Positions 42,480-52,029 of a DNA stretch of 64,000 nucleotides are shown here, piece after piece. The translations under genes were made by a program, and so were the position numbers. Origin of the DNA: Chryseobacterium soldanellicola (GTDB taxonomy: Bacteria; Bacteroidota; Bacteroidia; Flavobacteriales; Weeksellaceae); assembly GCF_900100115.1 (NCBI RefSeq), contig NZ_FNKL01000001.1:868001-932000 (forward strand). The letters run 5' to 3'. Under the pieces are notes generated by a model that was not told where the DNA came from, made no database searches, and worked only from the letters and a program-made list of their open reading frames with translations. Numbering within the stretch: the first letter of the stretch is position 1; every line of letters begins with the position of its first letter.

Positions 42480-44871
42480 AATTCAAAATTTGATCAATAA
42501 ACGCTTTTAAATATTCGGAATACATATCTTCCATTTTTTTCACCTTTAGCAAAGAATTTTCCGGCAGATAATATTCTGAGCCGCCAAATTCGGTATTCGT
42601 TGCCAGAGACAAATAACCGTAGTCCGTTGAAGGCATATAAAACGTGGGAATACTGTTGCTGCTGCTATTAAAAGTCAGCATTCCGCGGGAATCTGTAATA
42701 ATTTCGCTTCCGTCTGAAAAAGTAACTTTATTTTTATTCTGTTCTGCTAAAAGCTTAAAGTTATATTTATTTTTTTCTAATCTTAATGAATTTACATATA
42801 ATTTTGTCAATGCATTTCCTGAAATAACCAAATTATTTTCTGTATTAATTCCGATCTTATTAAAATTACTTAAAATCTTAATTCCGCTTCGATTCAGCTT
42901 AGCAATTTCTATATTAACTTTTGCCTGATTTTTATCAATATCCTGATTATCAACAAACTCAGATTCGACTGAAATATTTCCTTCAATATTTACTTTAAAA
43001 ACAGAAGAATTTGTTTCCTGATGTAAATAGAAACTTTTATTGAAATAAATTAAGCGGTAAGAATCCGGAATATTTAATCCCGTTACATTCAGTTCAGAAT
43101 ATTCTTTCGTATTGATATTAAGCTTAGAAATCAGCTTTTTATCCTTTTGATACTGACAAAGAATATAATGTTGCTGCTTATTTCTCGCCAATGCAAACTC
43201 TCCTCTCGGTTTTACGGAAATATCTTCAAACAAAACTTCACAACCACGATGGATTTTGAAATATTCATAATTATGCTTATCGTAATAATTCCCTGATAAA
43301 TAAGTTCTTAACAATTGTTTTTTATTGCTTAAAATAAAAAATTCTCCTTCAAATAAAAACGTTGCAATTTTGTGCGAAGGTGCCGGAAACAACAGCGGAT
43401 AATTTAAAGGTAAATCGGTCTTTTTGCCGTTTGCCGAAACATTTCGACCACCTTTTTGTTTATTTTTTGGTGGATTTGCCCATAATTCCTGTAAAGGAAG
43501 CATGATTTTTTGGAGATGTTTTCTTGTTCCTTTATGATGCTTGTAAAAATTAAGTTCGCCATCGGAAGACGTTGTGACTAGGAATTTCAGTCGATCCCTG
43601 TTTTCATGAATGACTTTCTGCAAATTCTGATCCGTTAAATTTTCCTGATTTGTAATAAAGAAAACCTCAAGATCCTTTTCTGTATGTTCTTCCTGCAAAA
43701 ATTTATTTAATGATGTAGAAACTTCAAGAACCGGACTCACCTGGTTTAAATTTTCAATTACTTCCTTTATTTTATTCAAAGAAATCGGAATACTTGTTTG
43801 TCCTAAAGCGAAAACTTCACACTCCGAATGCGCTTTCGGATGCTTGATCACCGCAATTGCTGATGCAAACGCCAAAACTTTCGGAGTTCCCCAGTTTTTA
43901 AGCGAAGTATCAATTAAAATGATTCTTTCAAAAATATTTTCTTCAGGCGGAATTTCTCTTTGAATAAAAAGCGCTTCATTATTTGCAACACGGTTCATAA
44001 AAACCTCATCTTCATTGGCAAATTCAGACAAAAGCATTCTGTGAAGCTCGCCTTTGTTGGTCATATCAGAAATTCCTCCGATCGGCTGCTCACCGGGAGA
44101 AAGATGTCGCATCGGGATTTTCAGGCCGCTCCAGATTCTTTTAATTAGACTTCCAACCTGGAACGTTTTCGGATCATCGATCAATTCCTGGATAAAATCT
44201 TTATCGGTTTCTACGGTTGTTTCTTCTTCAACGACTTCGTTTTCCAAAACGGGTTCATCAATAATTCCCCGCATTGCATTAATAAGAGATTCTGTCGTAG
44301 GAAATTTTTCATGAAGCAACGATAAATTACGAATATCTCTTGAAACAACAGAATCCGTCAACTCTTCTTTTATTGCAGATTCTTCTATTTTATAAGGTCT
44401 TTTTTCAAGTACTTTTAAAATCAATTCTGCATTATTTCCTGAAACAAGATTGTGAGAATTTTTAAAAATAGTTTGAAGAAGATTGATTTTATTTTGACCT
44501 TTTTTATAGGAAGTTCCTAAATGACATAAATTTTCTAAAAACTTAATAGCAAGCTCAATATCATTATTTTTTATGTCTCTGCCGAAAGGTTTTTCTGTTT
44601 GTCTTTTTAAATGATAGAAAACTCCATCCAAATTGACATAATTGTTTTGCGTGGCGTATAAAACCAACAGCAAAGAGCCTAAAGGCGGTAAACCCTGTGG
44701 CTGCAATTCTTTCAAAACCCCGATCAGATAAGGTCTGTACGTAATCGCCCCTACATTCGGAATTGAAATAAGGTTGTTTTCATTATATCCGGAATCGTCG
44801 CTGATATCTTCATCGGTTACCCATTCCCAGAAATAATTTTTATATGATTGGAAATATTCTTTTAATTCCAT
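42463..44871 (-). CDS. vWA and beta-propeller-like protein of a MoxR system
   Basis: The 802-residue protein has an N-terminal helical part, a von Willebrand A domain from about 310 (FERIILIDTSLKNWGTPKVL) and a C-terminal half made of repeated short strands compatible with a beta-propeller. The MIDAS stretch reads DTSLK, so the second serine of DxSxS is replaced by lysine and metal binding may be weakened. vWA partners couple MoxR ATPases to substrates. It overlaps the next gene by 17 bp. Confidence 0.7.
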   Translation of the reverse strand: MELKEYFQSYKNYFWEWVTDEDISDDSGYNENNLISIPNVGAITYRPYLIGVLKELQPQGLPPLGSLLLVLYATQNNYVNLDGVFYHLKRQTEKPFGRDIKNNDIELAIKFLENLCHLGTSYKKGQNKINLLQTIFKNSHNLVSGNNAELILKVLEKRPYKIEESAIKEELTDSVVSRDIRNLSLLHEKFPTTESLINAMRGIIDEPVLENEVVEEETTVETDKDFIQELIDDPKTFQVGSLIKRIWSGLKIPMRHLSPGEQPIGGISDMTNKGELHRMLLSEFANEDEVFMNRVANNEALFIQREIPPEENIFERIILIDTSLKNWGTPKVLAFASAIAVIKHPKAHSECEVFALGQTSIPISLNKIKEVIENLNQVSPVLEVSTSLNKFLQEEHTEKDLEVFFITNQENLTDQNLQKVIHENRDRLKFLVTTSSDGELNFYKHHKGTRKHLQKIMLPLQELWANPPKNKQKGGRNVSANGKKTDLPLNYPLLFPAPSHKIATFLFEGEFFILSNKKQLLRTYLSGNYYDKHNYEYFKIHRGCEVLFEDISVKPRGEFALARNKQQHYILCQYQKDKKLISKLNINTKEYSELNVTGLNIPDSYRLIYFNKSFYLHQETNSSVFKVNIEGNISVESEFVDNQDIDKNQAKVNIEIAKLNRSGIKILSNFNKIGINTENNLVISGNALTKLYVNSLRLEKNKYNFKLLAEQNKNKVTFSDGSEIITDSRGMLTFNSSSNSIPTFYMPSTDYGYLSLATNTEFGGSEYYLPENSLLKVKKMEDMYSEYLKAFIDQILNYAVEN

Positions 44872-45605
44872 TCTTTTGCTTTTTCCGTGAGGCGAAATGA
44901 ACTTACAGACAACTTTCGGAGATCATTTTTATCAATTGAAGTGTAGCTTCCGTCTTCGTTCCAAATAAGCCACTTATCCAACTCTTCATTGTACTTTTTT
45001 TGAAGCAAAATGCTTACATTTTTAAACTCAAAATCAAAACCTGTCGGCAAAAGATGCCCGTTTTTAGTCCAATATGTTTTTCCAGGAAAGCTCAATAAAG
45101 GCGTTCCCAAAAATAATGCTTTATCATTGATCACAATCCAGTCGATTTGTTCAAGCTTAAATTTTGGAAGTTCGATAATCTGAGCTTTAATTTCAGAAAA
45201 TGAACTTAACAAAGCCGTTGCGGGCTGTTCGTCTTCGCTTGGTTTTAATTTAATCTCAACTTTTTCATCAATTCCAAAGAAATTCTGATTCGATGGCGGA
45301 AAAGTCAGTTTTAAAGCCTTGTCAATCGGTGACCAAAGCAATGCCGTTCTCATTTTTTTACTTGGAACCAATGCCCCTTTCCGGAACAACAGGCCGTCTC
45401 TCAATTCATATAATAAAAAATTGGGCAACTGTTGAATTTCCGCAGAAACAGCCTGTTCTTCGGTAAAATTTTTCAGCCAGATCACTTCACCATCCAATGA
45501 AATCTGCACATTTTTCCAGTCCCGGATCGCGCCCAGAAAATCTTCATCCATTCGGGGAAGCTCTGCCCAAAATTCTTTTATACGGTTTGAAGAATCTTCT
45601 GCCAT
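44862..45605 (-). CDS. 247-residue accessory protein of the MoxR-vWA operon
   Basis: The protein is strand-rich with no signal or membrane segment (WKNVQISLDGEVIWLKNF, KFKLEQIDWIVINDKALFLG). It overlaps moxR by 28 bp and the vWA gene by 10 bp. It probably corresponds to one of the bpX accessory domains of MoxR-vWA-beta-propeller systems, but I cannot name which. Confidence 0.6.
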   Translation of the reverse strand: MAEDSSNRIKEFWAELPRMDEDFLGAIRDWKNVQISLDGEVIWLKNFTEEQAVSAEIQQLPNFLLYELRDGLLFRKGALVPSKKMRTALLWSPIDKALKLTFPPSNQNFFGIDEKVEIKLKPSEDEQPATALLSSFSEIKAQIIELPKFKLEQIDWIVINDKALFLGTPLLSFPGKTYWTKNGHLLPTGFDFEFKNVSILLQKKYNEELDKWLIWNEDGSYTSIDKNDLRKLSVSSFRLTEKAKEWN

Positions 45606-46711
45606 AGACTTTCAATTTCTTGTTGAATATATTGTTTTTGCTCCGGATTTCTGATCCAGTCGCAACGGGTCTGGAGGTATCTCAATTTATCTTTGATCAC
45701 ATTTTGCTCCTCAAAGCTTAAAGTCCCGCTTTCCCATTTATCGATCAGGATTTTTACATCTTTCATCACTTCTTCCGGGTTCGGCGTTTTGTTTTGTAAG
45801 GCCTGCGGATGCGATTGCGGACTGTCATCTTTTTCGATCGTTCTGTTGATGATTCCTTCCAGAATTTCAATCTGTTCTTCTGTATCCCAAATGTGTTTTA
45901 GCACCCATAAATCGGAAAGAATTGCTTGATTTCGTCCACAAATTAAGGCACTTGCAGCGATAAGATTCTGCAGCTTCACGGCTCTACGGTCTGAAATTGC
46001 AATTCCGGTATTTCTAAGGCTGATAATCGTGTTTAAATAGACTTCATATATAGGTTTCAGATCAATGCTTCTGCATAAATTCTGAAGTTCCCGGATCTCG
46101 TTTGAAAAGATTTCAGGAGTTTCCGATTCAACATTATTTTCAAGCTTTCTTCCGGCTAAAAGCACCTGTTGAAGAAGCTCAGGATGTACATAATCTACAT
46201 TAATCCTGATCAGAAAACGGTCGAACAAAGCGTTTAAAGCTTCATCTTCGGGCAGCACATTACTCGCGCCGACAAACATTAGCGCAGGAAGATTTTTCGT
46301 TTCTTTTCCTCTTTTGAAAATCTTTTCATTTAAAGCCATCAAAAGTGAATTCAGGATCGCAGAATTGGCATTAAAAATCTCATCCAGAAAAACCATAGAC
46401 GCTTCCGGCATCATGCCTTCTGTGTTGGTCAACAGCTCGCCTTCCTTTAATTTTCTGATATCAAATGGTCCGAAAATCTCGTTCGGCTCGGTGAAACGGG
46501 TTAAGAGATATTCGAAATTTTTTCCGTCTTTTACGGTTTTTGCCAACGTTCTTACAATGGCAGATTTTGCCGTTCCCGGAGGACCGTATAAAAAGGCGTT
46601 TTCCCTTGCCAAAAGGCAGATTCCCAATAAATCGACCACATCATTTTTACCAACGAATGTGTCTTTTACATAATTAAGGACGGTGTTTAATTTATTGATA
46701 TTTTGAGTCAT
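45578..46711 (-). CDS. MoxR-type AAA+ ATPase
   Basis: The 377-residue protein has Walker A GPPGTAKSAIVRT (about 43-55), Walker B MVFLDEIFNAN, sensor 1 LMFVGASNVLPED and an Arg finger in NALFDRFLIRI. MoxR ATPases work with vWA proteins as chaperone-like remodellers. It starts the overlapping five-gene set. A 213-residue gene precedes it by 170 bp in the same direction. Confidence 0.92.
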   Translation of the reverse strand: MTQNINKLNTVLNYVKDTFVGKNDVVDLLGICLLARENAFLYGPPGTAKSAIVRTLAKTVKDGKNFEYLLTRFTEPNEIFGPFDIRKLKEGELLTNTEGMMPEASMVFLDEIFNANSAILNSLLMALNEKIFKRGKETKNLPALMFVGASNVLPEDEALNALFDRFLIRINVDYVHPELLQQVLLAGRKLENNVESETPEIFSNEIRELQNLCRSIDLKPIYEVYLNTIISLRNTGIAISDRRAVKLQNLIAASALICGRNQAILSDLWVLKHIWDTEEQIEILEGIINRTIEKDDSPQSHPQALQNKTPNPEEVMKDVKILIDKWESGTLSFEEQNVIKDKLRYLQTRCDWIRNPEQKQYIQQEIESLWQKILQTV

Positions 46712-46881
46712 TAATTTTTGTTTTTTATAATTTTTTACAATATAAAGAGCATTTTTTTAACGTAAAGAACGCAAAGCTTTTTTGAATATTGACTGTTTTT
46801 AAGATTCGCGAAGGCGTTTGACTACGTTGAATCTTCGATTTCACTTAACAAAGGATACAAAGACTTTTTTTGTCAAATTTT

Positions 46882-47523
46882 TTAACTGTTTACATTTTTT
46901 AATTCCCTCCAGAATATGTCTTTGTACATTCCGAATTCAGCCATCAGCAATTGATTGATGTATGGAATTTCAGCCAGCTTGTAGGCTTTCTTTTCCACGA
47001 TTCTTTCAAGGTATAATTTTCTGTATGTTCTCTCTTTTAATTCTTCTTCCCAATCAATTTTCTCCAAATCAAGATCAAAACCAACACCCGAATAGTGAAA
47101 CTGATGTAAAATATTTTCCAATAGCTTGATCAAAGGATCTTCCGGATCAGTAGCCTGTAACGTAACAATAATCTGCGGTAAAAATCTTAACGATAAATCT
47201 GCCGATAATACGGAAGAAATATCTCTCGTTCCTTTATATTGTGGGATTAATATACTTAAATCTTTCGCTGTATTTTCCCTGATCAATAGCAATTGTGCAC
47301 TGTGATACACTACTTTTGCCGCCCAAACCGCGGTTTCTTTATTACAGCTGATCTGATCCGATAAAAATTCGAGCCGTTCTTTTTCAAATTCGGATTCAAA
47401 ATAATCTGCGACATCCTGCTCTTCCTTTTTTGAAATTTCTTTTAAATCTGAAAAAATTGTGATGCATTCATCCTTCCGAAGCATAAAAAGGGTATCTAAA
47501 AATGGGGATTTGGTTTCCATCAT
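46882..47523 (-). CDS. uncharacterised 213-residue protein upstream of moxR
   Basis: The protein is mostly helical (DYFESEFEKERLEFLSDQIS, IYLERIVEKK region) with no recognisable motif. It is in the same direction as moxR and may be a further component of the same system. The 170-bp gap to moxR contains an AT-rich stretch. Confidence 0.65.
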   Translation of the reverse strand: MMETKSPFLDTLFMLRKDECITIFSDLKEISKKEEQDVADYFESEFEKERLEFLSDQISCNKETAVWAAKVVYHSAQLLLIRENTAKDLSILIPQYKGTRDISSVLSADLSLRFLPQIIVTLQATDPEDPLIKLLENILHQFHYSGVGFDLDLEKIDWEEELKERTYRKLYLERIVEKKAYKLAEIPYINQLLMAEFGMYKDIFWRELKNVNS

Positions 47524-47756
47524 GGAACAAAAATAGAAATATTATTTGTGAATTATGAATTTTGCATCGCAAGTTAATTGTTAATTAACCTCAGTTTTGA
47601 ATTAAACCCTATTAGGTTCTGAAAACCTGTTAGGTTTGACTTACGCAACCTTTTTTGCCTTCCTCTTAGTTTACAAAATAGGACCCGGATACTCTCAGTA
47701 TGACAAAGTGTATGTATTATTGTTGTGAATCTTCAAGGTTTTACTGCTAGTAATTA

Positions 47757-47850
47757 GCCCTGATTGAAGCGACATCCTTTTTTGTTGCGGCCGGAGCGAA
47801 GCGGAGGCCGTAACAAAAAAGATACAGCGGAAAGCAGGAAATTGCTCCTT
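47757..47850. repeat. conserved intergenic hairpin repeat, copy 2
   Basis: CTTTTTTGTTGCGGCC (47777-47792) pairs with 47806-47821 with one mismatch around the loop GGAGCGAAGCGGA. The loop is the reverse complement of that in copy 1 while the outer flanks are in the same orientation. Confidence 0.8.
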
Positions 47851-48014
47851 AAAATAAATAAAAATAACAATTCGATGAAGTCAAAAAGCTTCAAATAAAA
47901 AATAAAACAGCTTGTCGATCTAATCAAACAGCCCATGAAAAGTAAAGAATATCCTGGAGACAGATTGCTGCTTGGTACCGGCAATAATTCCCCATTCGCT
48001 TTTTACATATTTGT

Positions 48015-48022
48015 TATCTTTG
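48015..48022 (+). promoter_or_regulatory. deoD -7 box
   Basis: TATCTTTG matches TAnnTTTG and lies 18 bp before the ATG at 48041, which supports that start over an upstream in-frame ATG at 47972. Confidence 0.6.
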
Positions 48023-48040
48023 CTCATTCAAAATAAAATT

Positions 48041-48751
48041 ATGAGTATTCACATCAGTGCAAAAAAAGGAGAAATTGCTAAAGTAGTATTGCAGCCGGGG
48101 GATCCGCTTCGTGCACAGTATATTGCAGAAAATTATTTGGAAAACGCAAAACTGGTAAGCAAGACGAGAGGTATTTTTTATTACACGGGGATTTACAAAG
48201 GAAAAGAGATCACTGTAGGCGCCAGCGGGATGGGTTTTCCGAGCATCGGGATCTATTCTTTTGAGCTGTTTACGGAATATGAGGTGGAGACGATCATAAG
48301 AATCGGAACCTGTGGCGCTTATACAACAGACCTGAAGCTTTTTGATATCTTAAATGTTGAAAACGCAGCGAGCGAAAGTACCTATGCAAAATACGCCTGG
48401 GAAATTCAAAATGAAGTGCTGACTCCGCAGGGGAATATTTTTAATGTCATCAACGATACGGCTGAGGAACTATCATTGAAGACAAAATCAGCCAACGTGC
48501 ACAGTAGTGATATTTTCTACAGGAAAGATCAGAATATTCCTGCTATAGCCGCACAATACAAGTGTCTTGCCGTGGAAATGGAGGCGTTCGGATTGTTTGC
48601 GAATGCTCAGTATTTGGGTAAAAATGCGGCGACTATTCTTACGGTTTCCGATATTATCCCGACGCATGAGAATATTTCGTCTGACGAGAGGGAAAAAGCA
48701 TTACAACCGATGATCGAACTTGCCTTGGAGTCTGCCTGGAAGAGTCTGTAG
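48041..48751 (+). CDS. deoD: purine-nucleoside phosphorylase, DeoD type
   Basis: DeoD splits purine nucleosides with phosphate into base and (deoxy)ribose 1-phosphate for salvage. From MSIHISAKKGEIAKVV the protein has 236 residues, the usual length. Motifs include LQPGDPLRAQYIAENYLE, SGMGFPSIGIYSFEL, RIGTCGAY, and EMEAFGLFANA with TVSDIIPTHE near the end, matching the hexameric NP-I family. It is a single gene with its own promoter and terminator. Confidence 0.94.
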   Translation: MSIHISAKKGEIAKVVLQPGDPLRAQYIAENYLENAKLVSKTRGIFYYTGIYKGKEITVGASGMGFPSIGIYSFELFTEYEVETIIRIGTCGAYTTDLKLFDILNVENAASESTYAKYAWEIQNEVLTPQGNIFNVINDTAEELSLKTKSANVHSSDIFYRKDQNIPAIAAQYKCLAVEMEAFGLFANAQYLGKNAATILTVSDIIPTHENISSDEREKALQPMIELALESAWKSL

Positions 48752-48786
48752 GCACAGAAAATACAATTGGATCAATTGATACGAAG

Positions 48787-48816
48787 GAGCTTTACGGTAA
48801 TCTGTAAAGCTCTTTT
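48787..48816 (+). terminator. deoD terminator
   Basis: GAGCTTTAC and GTAAAGCTC form a 9-bp stem with an 8-nt loop followed by TTTTAATT. Confidence 0.75.
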
Positions 48817-48843
48817 AATTCTGAAAAGTTTCCGGAAAGCCGA

Positions 48844-49342
48844 TCAACTGACCCCCAGTAATATTCCAACGGATTCCGTTGACAAGACGGTGCTGGTACC
48901 CGTAACAAACATATTTGCATCACCGGTCACAGAGGTCATTTTCATCATCCCCACAGTTTGAGAATTATTCAGACCAATGCTGCTTGATTTATTCATACCA
49001 ACAGTAGTCGTCATATTTTGTCCAACATTGATATTCATATTTTTTCCGGCAGTAAAGCTGATGTCGTTTGGCGCATTCACATTAATATTCCCAGCGCCAT
49101 CCATCAAATAGGTATTACCGCTCGGATCCTCTATAAAAACAGAACCCTCAGCATCATTCAAAATAATCTTCGTTCCCGATCTTGTATGAATCACTTTTTT
49201 ATCATTTCCGGAAGTATGATACGAACTTGTCTCGCTGCCATTATAATGCGTTCCCATCACAAAAGGTTTTTCGGCATTGCCGCTTTCAAAACCTACCAAA
49301 ACTTCCTCTCCGATTTCGGGGATAAAATGAAAACCTTTTCCA
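48844..49342 (-). pseudogene. displaced VgrG C-terminal fragment
   Basis: The frame matches the C-terminal part of the VgrG at 52030 (GKGFHFIPEIGEEVLVGFES onward) with near-identical DNA over 49070-49342, then diverges into its own short tail (TSTVLSTESVGILLGVS). The homology stops abruptly 20 bp after the DUF2931 stop, and no N-terminal VgrG part is present. It is best read as the tail of a former VgrG left behind when the current VgrG-effector-immunity set was recombined in. Confidence 0.8.
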
Positions 49343-49362
49343 AATAGAAAAGGTTTGGCTTA

Positions 49363-50442
49363 TTACTTATAACCCTCTTTATAATCTCCCGACCACTGAT
49401 AAATACGAATACTATCAGTTTCTAAAGGCTTTCCGTTCAGTAAAATCTCAACGGAATTATTATCTTCCCCAATCTTCACCTGCATATCTATTTTAGTTCC
49501 AGCTTTTTTAAAAGCTTCATTGGTTTTTTCCCAATTGAAAAAAGCCCGGGCATTTTTCTGCTCCTGCTTTTCTTTCCCTGTTTCCCAGGTGAAAACCATT
49601 TCTTTGGGTACAGCTCTTTCTTTATAAGGCATATTTAAAACCCAAGGACGTAATGCCCCTTCTTTTTCGCCGTTGTAAGTATAATTAAGAATTTCAAACA
49701 ATCTGAACTTAGGATTTGCAGAACTTACCACAGGACGCCAATTGTAACGAATTCTGTAATCATCCCATTCTTTAGGGCTGGCATAGGGATTAAAATCTCT
49801 TGCGCTTACTTCTTTACGATTCATTGACCATGAGGCAAATAGCTTTTCTTCTAATTTTTTATCGTCTTTTACAACTTCTGCCTGATATCTTCCTAACTCT
49901 ATCCTTGTATTCCCGAAATTTAACCACACCACCACCATACCTTTAGGAGCAAAGCCAAATACCAATGTCGTAAAACTGTCATAAGAATTAACTTCATTAG
50001 CTGCCTTGTGACCCCTGCCTAGTCTTTTAAATTCTTTGGTCTCCCCATCCAAATCGTCCCAAATAGAATATGCCCGTTCCATATAATCTTTGACAGTATC
50101 TATTGGAAAACTGACATTTAAACGGTAAAATTTATCCTCATAAGATGCATAATATGTAATATCAGCACCGATAGGGGTTCCATACTGTTCTGTCCAAGTA
50201 GCTCCAGAAGCCCCCCATCTTCCTGAACTTCCTCCATAGGGCAGCCCCGCATGAAACCCTTCTAATGTTTTAATTTCATCATATACCGGATCTATATCAT
50301 ATTCATTGCCGGGTGAACAAATTTCCACCTGAAATGCTAATTTTTTATCTTTCATTTTTTGACATTCTATAAATTGAACACATAAAATAAAACATATAAT
50401 ATATTTTAGTGTGCTGGTTGTTTTATGATATATATTACCCAT
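49363..50442 (-). CDS. DUF2931-family lipoprotein, likely immunity protein
   Basis: The 359-residue protein (from MGNIYHKTTSTLKY, preferred over an upstream ATG at 50472) has a signal-like segment ending at a cysteine (CVQFIECQK) and a DUF2931-type body. It overlaps the lipase effector gene by 8 bp. DUF2931 proteins regularly sit beside Tle-type effectors in Bacteroidota T6SS loci, so it is the likely periplasmic immunity protein. The function is inferred from context. Confidence 0.75.
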   Translation of the reverse strand: MGNIYHKTTSTLKYIICFILCVQFIECQKMKDKKLAFQVEICSPGNEYDIDPVYDEIKTLEGFHAGLPYGGSSGRWGASGATWTEQYGTPIGADITYYASYEDKFYRLNVSFPIDTVKDYMERAYSIWDDLDGETKEFKRLGRGHKAANEVNSYDSFTTLVFGFAPKGMVVVWLNFGNTRIELGRYQAEVVKDDKKLEEKLFASWSMNRKEVSARDFNPYASPKEWDDYRIRYNWRPVVSSANPKFRLFEILNYTYNGEKEGALRPWVLNMPYKERAVPKEMVFTWETGKEKQEQKNARAFFNWEKTNEAFKKAGTKIDMQVKIGEDNNSVEILLNGKPLETDSIRIYQWSGDYKEGYK

Positions 50443-52027
50443 TTTGTATATTTCTTTTGCGTCCTTTCCCATTGGTTACTTTACCTATTTTAGGACCTAA
50501 CCCTAATTTGGTAACACTGGCAGACCAATGTAAATATTTGTTCCTTAGAATTTTTAAATCATTCGGATTTATAATAAAGTCTTCATAATTTATTTTCTTT
50601 AGCTTTTCCAAGTAGTCTCCAGAATTACCGCTTTCATTATATTCTGAAACATATGAATTTCTCAAGTCACCGCATGCCGTCATATACTGTAACAGCTGCT
50701 GATATATTCTACTCAGGAATATTTCGTTTATTGCATGCTCTTTTTCAATTTTTTCCTTTTTGTATGTTACACCAAATTCGCCTGAATAATGTAACATTGC
50801 AATGAGAGAAACTTTATCATACGTGTTGTATAAATTTCTTTCACCTCTCAAAAGATATATAGCATCTACACCCCCTCTATGAGGAGAAAGCCGCTGGATA
50901 TATATTTGTTCGGGATTGTACCAGCCTTCTTCTATTAATATCTTACGGTATTTTTCACATTGTGCTGTACTTCCCTCTTCCTGATATAAATCTACTATTT
51001 CTTTACTGCCATTCACATAACAGCCTCCGATATCGGAATGTACTCCGGGTAAGGTAAATTCTAATCCTTTTACTCCGGTACTTTTAATATTTGTTAAATC
51101 AAAATTATCCCGAAACTCATTATCTGCAGCAATCTGTAAAGTAAAAAACGCCTTGTTTACAGCATTTAAACCCAGATCTTCAGTATCGTCTCCTAAAATA
51201 TTAACTCCAAACACAGTGCCCCTATGATTGAGTCCGTATGATGCTACCGTATCATATAATCCCACGAAATTAATTGTCATTTTTTTGGGAGTAATTCTAC
51301 TTAAGCGTAAACAAGCTCCAAAATATCCATATTTTAATACAAGCTCATCATTCTGTTTCACTTTAATGCGTTGCCCTTCTGCTTCATCCGGGGGGAGCGC
51401 CATTCCTTCCTCATTATTTATTTTTAATACTCTGGCATTATTAGTGGCAACATGCACAAAATGCCTTGCAGCCGTTGCTCCACGACTAAAACCAAATACA
51501 TTAACTTTAAGATGAATATCTTTTCCGGCATAATTTTTCAAAGCTTCCGCACCTTTTACACAACCTTTCGTGACTTTCGCTTTCACACCCGTTGCGCCCA
51601 TTCCCAAAGCAACACCAGGAAAAACGGTATCGCCTTCTGAATCTGTAGTTCCAATTCCTTCAATATAAACTTTTAATTGATTTTCGGCATTGGGATCTAA
51701 AGCATCATAAGCTCTTGCTACGTTAGAATAATCATTGGTATAGCTATCATCCTCTTGATTAGATTTTTCGTAGCCCTTACCTAATTCCGTGTTGGTTTTA
51801 TTATTCTGAGTTCCATCAAAAAACAGGTTTAAATTGACTTCCAGTAAATTACTCGGAGTATCATTAGGATTTATCTTTTTAGCATCATTATATTTTACAC
51901 CATCCTGATTTCCATATTGCTCTACAGAGATTGTCGTGTTATGAACAATATTTTCTTTCGAAAAAGCAAGATAATCACCTTTTACCTGAGTTTTTATTTT
52001 ACCTTCTACAAAATATTCAATACTCAT
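50435..52027 (-). CDS. Tle1-like T6SS phospholipase effector (DUF2235)
   Basis: The 530-residue protein has the DUF2235/Tle1 motifs: LNLFFDGTQNNKTN near the start and KVNVFGFSRGATAARHFVH near 173-191, the latter carrying the GxSxG catalytic serine. VGLYDTVASYG and GVHSDIGGCYV hold the expected Asp and His. Tle1 enzymes attack membrane phospholipids of rival bacteria. It starts 3 bp after VgrG, consistent with VgrG-borne delivery. Confidence 0.85.
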   Translation of the reverse strand: MSIEYFVEGKIKTQVKGDYLAFSKENIVHNTTISVEQYGNQDGVKYNDAKKINPNDTPSNLLEVNLNLFFDGTQNNKTNTELGKGYEKSNQEDDSYTNDYSNVARAYDALDPNAENQLKVYIEGIGTTDSEGDTVFPGVALGMGATGVKAKVTKGCVKGAEALKNYAGKDIHLKVNVFGFSRGATAARHFVHVATNNARVLKINNEEGMALPPDEAEGQRIKVKQNDELVLKYGYFGACLRLSRITPKKMTINFVGLYDTVASYGLNHRGTVFGVNILGDDTEDLGLNAVNKAFFTLQIAADNEFRDNFDLTNIKSTGVKGLEFTLPGVHSDIGGCYVNGSKEIVDLYQEEGSTAQCEKYRKILIEEGWYNPEQIYIQRLSPHRGGVDAIYLLRGERNLYNTYDKVSLIAMLHYSGEFGVTYKKEKIEKEHAINEIFLSRIYQQLLQYMTACGDLRNSYVSEYNESGNSGDYLEKLKKINYEDFIINPNDLKILRNKYLHWSASVTKLGLGPKIGKVTNGKGRKRNIQNG

Positions 52028-52029
52028 AA

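Larger units (their letters stand above)
47524..48040. other. intergenic region with repeats before deoD
   Basis: The gap holds an AT-rich repeat (47545-47600), a degenerate REP remnant near 47690, the second copy of the conserved hairpin repeat (47757-47850) and a promoter before deoD. The stretch 47940-47990 is GC-richer but matches no RNA gene I can support. Confidence 0.55.

Noticed and set aside
47754..47984. 76-residue minus-strand frame
   Set aside because: It covers the second hairpin repeat and low-complexity sequence, with no start signal or family resemblance.
47940..47990. possible degenerate tRNA or attachment site
   Set aside because: The stretch is richer in GC than its surroundings, but no acceptor or anticodon stem could be formed.
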